DNA from: Clostridia bacterium
Lineage (GTDB): Bacteria > Bacillota > Clostridia > Oscillospirales > CAG-382
Direction: 5' to 3'
NCBI GenBank assembly: GCA_017561145.1
Contig: JAFZDO010000043.1
Span: 24,614-88,613, forward strand
DNA length: 64,000 bases
Shown here: positions 60,239 through 64,000 of the stretch, one piece after another
Layout: every line of letters begins with the position of its first letter
How positions within the stretch are numbered: position 1 is the stretch's first letter
Program-made: the position numbers and the translations under genes
Notes under the pieces: model-generated
What the model was told of the DNA's origin: nothing
What the model saw: only the letters and a program-made list of their open reading frames with translations
Database searches by the model: none

Positions 60239-62536
60239 TTGAAAAAGATCTTGATCGACAAAATACCCGGCTCGGTAAATAGCTTTTTTGCAAGCGAGGG
60301 CGTGGCTGAAGGCGACGTTTTGTTGGCGTTGCGAAGTGATCTCAGGATCGATGCAAGCCGCGGCGATTGCTTTGTTATGCTTACCGAAAAAAGCTTTTAT
60401 ATCGCCGAGGGTATAATTGAGTTCACCGCATTAAACCGTACCGCTTTGGGCGATACGCAAAGAAGCGAAAAATTCGTTGTTTCGAGCTTCAGAAAATTCG
60501 ACCTTGCGGATATAAGCGAGCCCAAGGCGGAGCAGCTTATCTCGACGGGCAGAGTCGTTTGCGATATCGAGAACGAATCGACGCTTCTTTTTAACTTCTC
60601 GTCCGCCTGCAAGCACGGCGTTTCGGTCTTCTGCCGCGCTGTTTGCGACCTTAAAAAGGACGGAAAGCTCAATTTTGCGCTTTACGAGGAAGAGGCTTAC
60701 GAAAAGCACGTTTGCCCCAAATGCGGAAGACGTTATCCCGACGAGGAATTGAAGATCTGCCCGAACTGTATGGACAAGGCACGTCTTGTAAAACGTCTTG
60801 CGACACTCTTTTTCCGTTACAAGCGCTCGATATTTATGGTTCTTCTTTCCTTTGCGCTCATCGCGGGGCTCGGTGTCGTCACCCCTTATATCGGCAACGA
60901 AATGCTTTACGACGACGTTTTGGCAAACGAAGGCTCGACAGGATTTGACGTTCTTTATATCGTCTTGCTTATAATCGGCGTAAGGATCGCATCGCTGCTT
61001 GTAAATTTGCTTTCGGGCGCAATAAGCTCGACGGTTGCGGCAAACGTCACCTATGACCTTAAAAAGATGATATTCGGCACGATAAGCAATCTTTCGATGG
61101 GCTTTTTCACGAACCGACAGACCGGCGGTCTTATGACACAGGTAAACAGCGACAGCTTGACCCTTTATTGGTTCTTCTGCGACGGCTTTCCTTATCTTGT
61201 GTTGAACGTCGTTCAGCTCGTCGTTATTATGGGCGTAATGCTTTCGCAAAATCTGGTGCTTGCGCTTTACACCTTTGTGACTATCCCGCTTTTCTTTGTC
61301 GGATTTAAGCTTATCTTCAACGTTTTTGATAAATTGCACGCCAAAAGCTATTCGAAGCGCCGTTCCTTCAACAGCTTGGTTTCCGACGTTTTGAACGGTA
61401 TGCGCGTTGTTAAATCCTTCTCGCGCGAGGATGAGGAGTTAAGCCGCTTCAGCAAGCGCAACCGCGACCTTGCAGAGGCGAGAAACGAGATCCAGACCTT
61501 CTCGGCAAGGATCTTCCCGTTTTTGCACTATCTTCTCCGCATCGGCTCCTACGTTGTTTGGGGTATCGGCGGTTGGCAGGTAATGAATGCGACGGGCGAT
61601 ATGAGCTACGGACGTCTTATGGCGTTTATCGGCTATTTTTCGTTGATCTTCGGCCCGATCGAGCAGCTTGCCGACGTTTCCAACTGGTGGAGCGAAACCT
61701 TAAACGCTATCCAGCGTCTTTTCGAAATACGCGACGCTCAGCCCGAGGTGCGCGAGGCGGAAAATGCAATTTCCCCCGAGGAATGCAAGGGCGAGGTCGA
61801 ATTCCGCAACGTAAGCTTTTCCTACGTTGAAAACCGCAAGGTCATCGATGACGTAAGCTTCGATATCCCTGCAGGCAGTACGTTAGGCATCGTCGGTCAG
61901 ACCGGCGCCGGAAAGAGTACGCTTGCAAACCTTCTTACCCGTCTTTACGACGTAAAGGAGGGCGGAATTTATATCGACGGAGTCAACATAAAGGACCTTC
62001 CCTTTAAATATCTGCGCGACAATATCGCAATAGTTTCCCAAGAAACCTATCTTTTCCGCGGAAGCATTCTCGACAATATCCGCTATGCCTGCCCCGAGGC
62101 GACGAGAGAACAGGTAATTGCCGCGGCGAAAACCGCTTCGGCACACGATTTTATCGTTAAATATCCCGATGGCTACGATACCGAGATAGGATTTGGCAAA
62201 AAAGACCTTTCGGGCGGTGAAAAGCAACGCGTTTCGATTGCGCGTGCGCTCCTCCGCGACCCGAAGATATTGATTCTTGACGAGGCGACCGCCGCAATGG
62301 ATACCCAGACCGAGCGCAATATTCAAGCCGCGCTCGACCGTCTTACCAAAAACCGCACGACCGTCATTATCGCGCACAGACTTTCGACCCTGCGCGATGC
62401 CGACAAGCTTATCGCTATCGAAAACGGACGCGTTGCCGAAAGCGGTACGGCGGAGGAATTGTTAAAGCAAAAGGGCGTTTACTATAAGCTTTACAAGCTT
62501 CAGGCAGAAGCATTAAAGACGGTGGGAATAGAGTAA
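60239..62536 (+). CDS. ABC exporter (fused membrane and ATPase domains) with zinc-ribbon N-terminal extension
   Basis: 765 residues, TTG start with AAAGG 8 nt upstream. Residues 1-155 are an extra soluble domain (ALRSDLRIDASRGDCFVMLT), followed by a four-Cys zinc ribbon at about 159-180 (CPKCGRRYPDEELKICPNC). Then a six-segment exporter membrane domain (about 195-480) and an ATPase domain: Walker A GQTGAGKST, Q-loop IVSQETYLF, signature LSGGEKQRVSIARALL, Walker B ILILDEATAAMD and the switch His in IIAHRLST. It is a half-transporter that should dimerise. The partner DUF1854 gene is 348 bases downstream; in my recollection such exporter-DUF1854 pairs recur in bacteria, including next to cyanophycin genes. 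Substrate unknown. Confidence 0.85.
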   Translation: MKKILIDKIPGSVNSFFASEGVAEGDVLLALRSDLRIDASRGDCFVMLTEKSFYIAEGIIEFTALNRTALGDTQRSEKFVVSSFRKFDLADISEPKAEQLISTGRVVCDIENESTLLFNFSSACKHGVSVFCRAVCDLKKDGKLNFALYEEEAYEKHVCPKCGRRYPDEELKICPNCMDKARLVKRLATLFFRYKRSIFMVLLSFALIAGLGVVTPYIGNEMLYDDVLANEGSTGFDVLYIVLLIIGVRIASLLVNLLSGAISSTVAANVTYDLKKMIFGTISNLSMGFFTNRQTGGLMTQVNSDSLTLYWFFCDGFPYLVLNVVQLVVIMGVMLSQNLVLALYTFVTIPLFFVGFKLIFNVFDKLHAKSYSKRRSFNSLVSDVLNGMRVVKSFSREDEELSRFSKRNRDLAEARNEIQTFSARIFPFLHYLLRIGSYVVWGIGGWQVMNATGDMSYGRLMAFIGYFSLIFGPIEQLADVSNWWSETLNAIQRLFEIRDAQPEVREAENAISPEECKGEVEFRNVSFSYVENRKVIDDVSFDIPAGSTLGIVGQTGAGKSTLANLLTRLYDVKEGGIYIDGVNIKDLPFKYLRDNIAIVSQETYLFRGSILDNIRYACPEATREQVIAAAKTASAHDFIVKYPDGYDTEIGFGKKDLSGGEKQRVSIARALLRDPKILILDEATAAMDTQTERNIQAALDRLTKNRTTVIIAHRLSTLRDADKLIAIENGRVAESGTAEELLKQKGVYYKLYKLQAEALKTVGIE

Positions 62537-62735
62537 CGCTACGCTCTCCCCAAAAAATCTAAAGATTTTTTAGGGACCCCATGCCCGCGCGGCGGGGTTT
62601 TGTGAGTGCCGTGCGCTCGCGCCGTGTTTGTGCGCGCCTTCGGCTTGTCCAAACACGCGGCACTCTAAGGTATATTTTTCAAGGCGCATGTCCTTGAAAA
62701 ATATGTTTATTCAATTATAAAAACACTGCGTGTTT
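62537..62735 (+). repeat. Hairpin module plus E1 copy d inside the ABC-DUF1854 gap
   Basis: Module CCCCAAAAAATCT/AGATTTTTTAGGG at 62548-62580, GC-rich CCCGCGCGGCGGGG, the double stem GAGTGCCG/CGGCACTC and CGTGTTTG/CAAACACG, the TATTTTTCAAGG/CCTTGAAAAATA hairpin, and AAAACACTGCGTGTTTT (62718-62734). Confidence 0.88.
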
Positions 62736-62884
62736 TGAATTGACGTATCAACCGCACACCGTAGGGGCGATTCACGAATCGCCCGCCGGTAACAAATAAG
62801 ACTAACGTATCAACCACGCGGAGAGAGGGAAACGACAACACACATCCTTCACCGCGGGGGTGTGTAAAAGGAAAGTGAAAAAAT
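62736..62884. repeat. Short palindromic repeat and spacer before the DUF1854 gene
   Basis: GTAGGGGCGATTCACGAATC plus GCCCGC at 62761-62786. The remaining bases up to 62884 hold no gene; a GGAA/GTG-rich leader precedes the ATG. Confidence 0.75.
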
Positions 62885-63460
62885 ATGGCAAACGAAATAA
62901 AAAACGATAACTTTCTCGATCTTGCGGAAATAACCTATCTTACTGCCGAAAATTCGCGCTTTTACCGCACGAAAAACGGATTTCCCGCGTTGGAGGCGGT
63001 GCTTCCGAAATTCGGTGACGATTTGGAATCGAATGCCGACAAGACACCCGTTAAGCAGGACCTCGGCAGAGTGTTTTTCCACCGTTGCTTCCCGTTTGAA
63101 ACGCCCGACGAATATATTTCGGTGCTTAATAAGGACGGCAGGGAATATGCGATGATACGCAATCTTTCCGAAATGCCCGATGAAGCGCAGGAGATAATCC
63201 GCGCAGAGCTCGACAGAAAATACCTTTGCCCGACCGTTACCAAAATCAAGTCGCTTAAGGAAAAGCTCGGCTATTCCTTCTGGGAGGTCGAAACCGACAA
63301 GGGCGATATGAGCTTTTCGATGCACGATACCTATCGCAACATCGCGCGCGTTGGCGACGGAATGCTTATTATCAACGACGTTGACGGCAACCGTTACCGC
63401 ATTGACGACGTAGCGGCACTTGACAGAAAGAGCTTTAAGAAGATAGAGCTGTATCTATAG
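62885..63460 (+). CDS. DUF1854 protein, partner of the ABC exporter
   Basis: 191 residues, no signal peptide. The DUF1854 pattern is well kept: FFHRCFPFETPDEYISVLNK, DGREYAMIRNLSEMPDEAQE, LDRKYLCPTVTKIKSLKEKL, SFWEVETDKGDMSFSMHDTY and IINDVDGNRYRIDDVAALDR. DUF1854 genes are generally found beside a fused ABC exporter, and here that exporter is the gene upstream, separated only by a repeat cluster. The function is unknown; a cytoplasmic accessory or regulatory subunit is the inference. Confidence 0.82.
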   Translation: MANEIKNDNFLDLAEITYLTAENSRFYRTKNGFPALEAVLPKFGDDLESNADKTPVKQDLGRVFFHRCFPFETPDEYISVLNKDGREYAMIRNLSEMPDEAQEIIRAELDRKYLCPTVTKIKSLKEKLGYSFWEVETDKGDMSFSMHDTYRNIARVGDGMLIINDVDGNRYRIDDVAALDRKSFKKIELYL

Positions 63461-63735
63461 CCCCAAAAATGCAAGCATTTTCGGGGACCCCGTAGTCGCT
63501 AACGCTCTCGACATCGCTTCGCTCTCCCCAAAAATGCAAGCAGTTTTAGGGACCCCATACCCGCGCGGCGGGGGTTTTGTGAGTGCCGTACATTCGCATC
63601 GTGTTTGTGCGCGCTTCGCTTGTCCAAACACGCGGCACTCTAAGGTATATTTTTCAAGGCGCATGTCCTTGAAAAATATGTTTGTTTGATTATAAAAGCA
63701 CTGCGTGTTTTGAATTGACGTTTTTATTACACACC
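63461..63735 (+). repeat. Two hairpin modules plus E1 copy e
   Basis: Modules at 63461-63491 (CCCCAAAAATGC/GCATTTTCGGGG) and 63536-63556 onward (CCCCAAAAATGC with AGTTTTAGGG), then GCGCGGCGGGGG, the double stem identical in form to copy a, the TATTTTTCAAGG hairpin near 63648-63678, and a GCACTGCGTGTTTT hairpin. Confidence 0.88.
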
Positions 63736-64000
63736 GTAGGGGCGATTCACTTTCTCGCCCGCACGAAACAAATACGGCAAACGCAACCGTAGGATATAAA
63801 CGGAACGCTTGAGAATAGGCTTCCCCTTGATATGGGGTCCCCGAAAACGCTTGCCGTTTTTGGGGCATAAGGGAAGCTGTCAGTGCGGTAGAATAGCACT
63901 GACTGATGAGGGGTTCGTTAACTTATTTAAAGATAAATATAACGATGCTTCGCATCTACCCCTCATCCGTCAAAATCAAAGATTTTGCCACCTTCCCCCA
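63736..64000 (+). repeat. Short palindromic repeat and E2 copy b interrupted by a hairpin module (truncated by window end)
   Basis: A degenerate short repeat at 63736-63762, about 55 bases matching those at 48481-48536, then E2 from 63817. Its first hairpin (CTTCCCCTT ... AAGGGAAG) contains an inverted module at 63832-63865. GTCAGTGC/GCACTGAC replaces the GTCATCGC/GCGATGAC stem of copy a. The element runs to the end of the window. Confidence 0.88.

Noticed and set aside
63455-63868. A 137-codon minus-strand frame at the right end
   Set aside because: It runs through several hairpin repeats; its predicted product is translated repeat with no family.

Overview
The window looks like chromosomal DNA of a spore-forming, anaerobic, probably gut- or rumen-dwelling member of the Clostridia (Oscillospirales/Ruminococcaceae-like). 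Reasons: two SpoIID-family genes and the start of a SpoIIQ-like gene; many clear sigma-A promoters (TTGACA, 17 nt, TATAAT); dockerin-type domains on secreted proteins; many lipoproteins with Ser/Glu-rich stalks; and the Firmicutes origin order rpmH-rnpA-yidD-yidC-jag / dnaA-dnaN-recF-remB-gyrB-gyrA. The species cannot be named from the sequence alone.

Layout. 1-4.2 kb: minus-strand spoIID plus a partial spoIIQ-like gene, tRNA-Val(GAC), a small XRE repressor with a palindromic operator inside a divergent promoter, a lipoprotein, and an XRE-GIN (DUF2807-like) fusion. 4.4-9.6 kb: lipoproteins, an alkaline-phosphatase-superfamily phosphodiesterase, a CBM9-like lipoprotein, a C-terminally anchored surface protein and a CHAP-dockerin protein. 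9.6-14.4 kb: cysteine desulfurase, thiI, pncC and a YD-repeat lipoprotein in one run. 14.4-17.1 kb: proBA facing maf. 17.2-20 kb: a phosphodiester glycosidase-discoidin-dockerin protein. 20-35.2 kb: the replication-origin region. A GT-C membrane glycosyltransferase separates rpmH from dnaA, and a zinc-ribbon membrane protein separates dnaA/oriC from dnaN. A phosphopantetheinyl transferase follows gyrA. 35.2-35.8 kb: a pair of inverted multi-hairpin repeats. 35.8-44.3 kb (minus): ROK-nagA (amino sugars) and an operon DUF4855-yerC-methyltransferase-metF-metH. 44.4-48.2 kb: a surface DUF4855 paralogue, ybaK and a cation-efflux gene. 48.2-50.8 kb: repeats, a YD-repeat membrane protein and a duplicated 3' end of the efflux gene. 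50.8-54 kb (minus): SGNH-discoidin lipoprotein and hom. 54-60 kb: a cysteine-peptidase/SH3/dockerin lipoprotein, two tandem lipoproteins sharing promoter and N-terminus but not C-terminus (the first promoter abuts a 16-G tract), and a second SpoIID-like gene with a small partner. 60.2-63.5 kb: an ABC exporter with a zinc-ribbon N-terminal extension and its DUF1854 partner, separated by a repeat cluster. The last 0.5 kb is repeats.

The most unusual feature is a family of nested hairpin repeats. One is a ~31-34-bp module (at least ten copies) whose arms change together; the others are two longer multi-hairpin elements whose stems also covary while a loop stays constant. In two places the small module sits inside a hairpin loop of a longer element. 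No transposase or reverse transcriptase is present in the window, so what mobilises them or what they do is open. The second most unusual feature is the lipoprotein pair, which looks like a promoter/signal/stalk cassette joined to interchangeable C-terminal domains.
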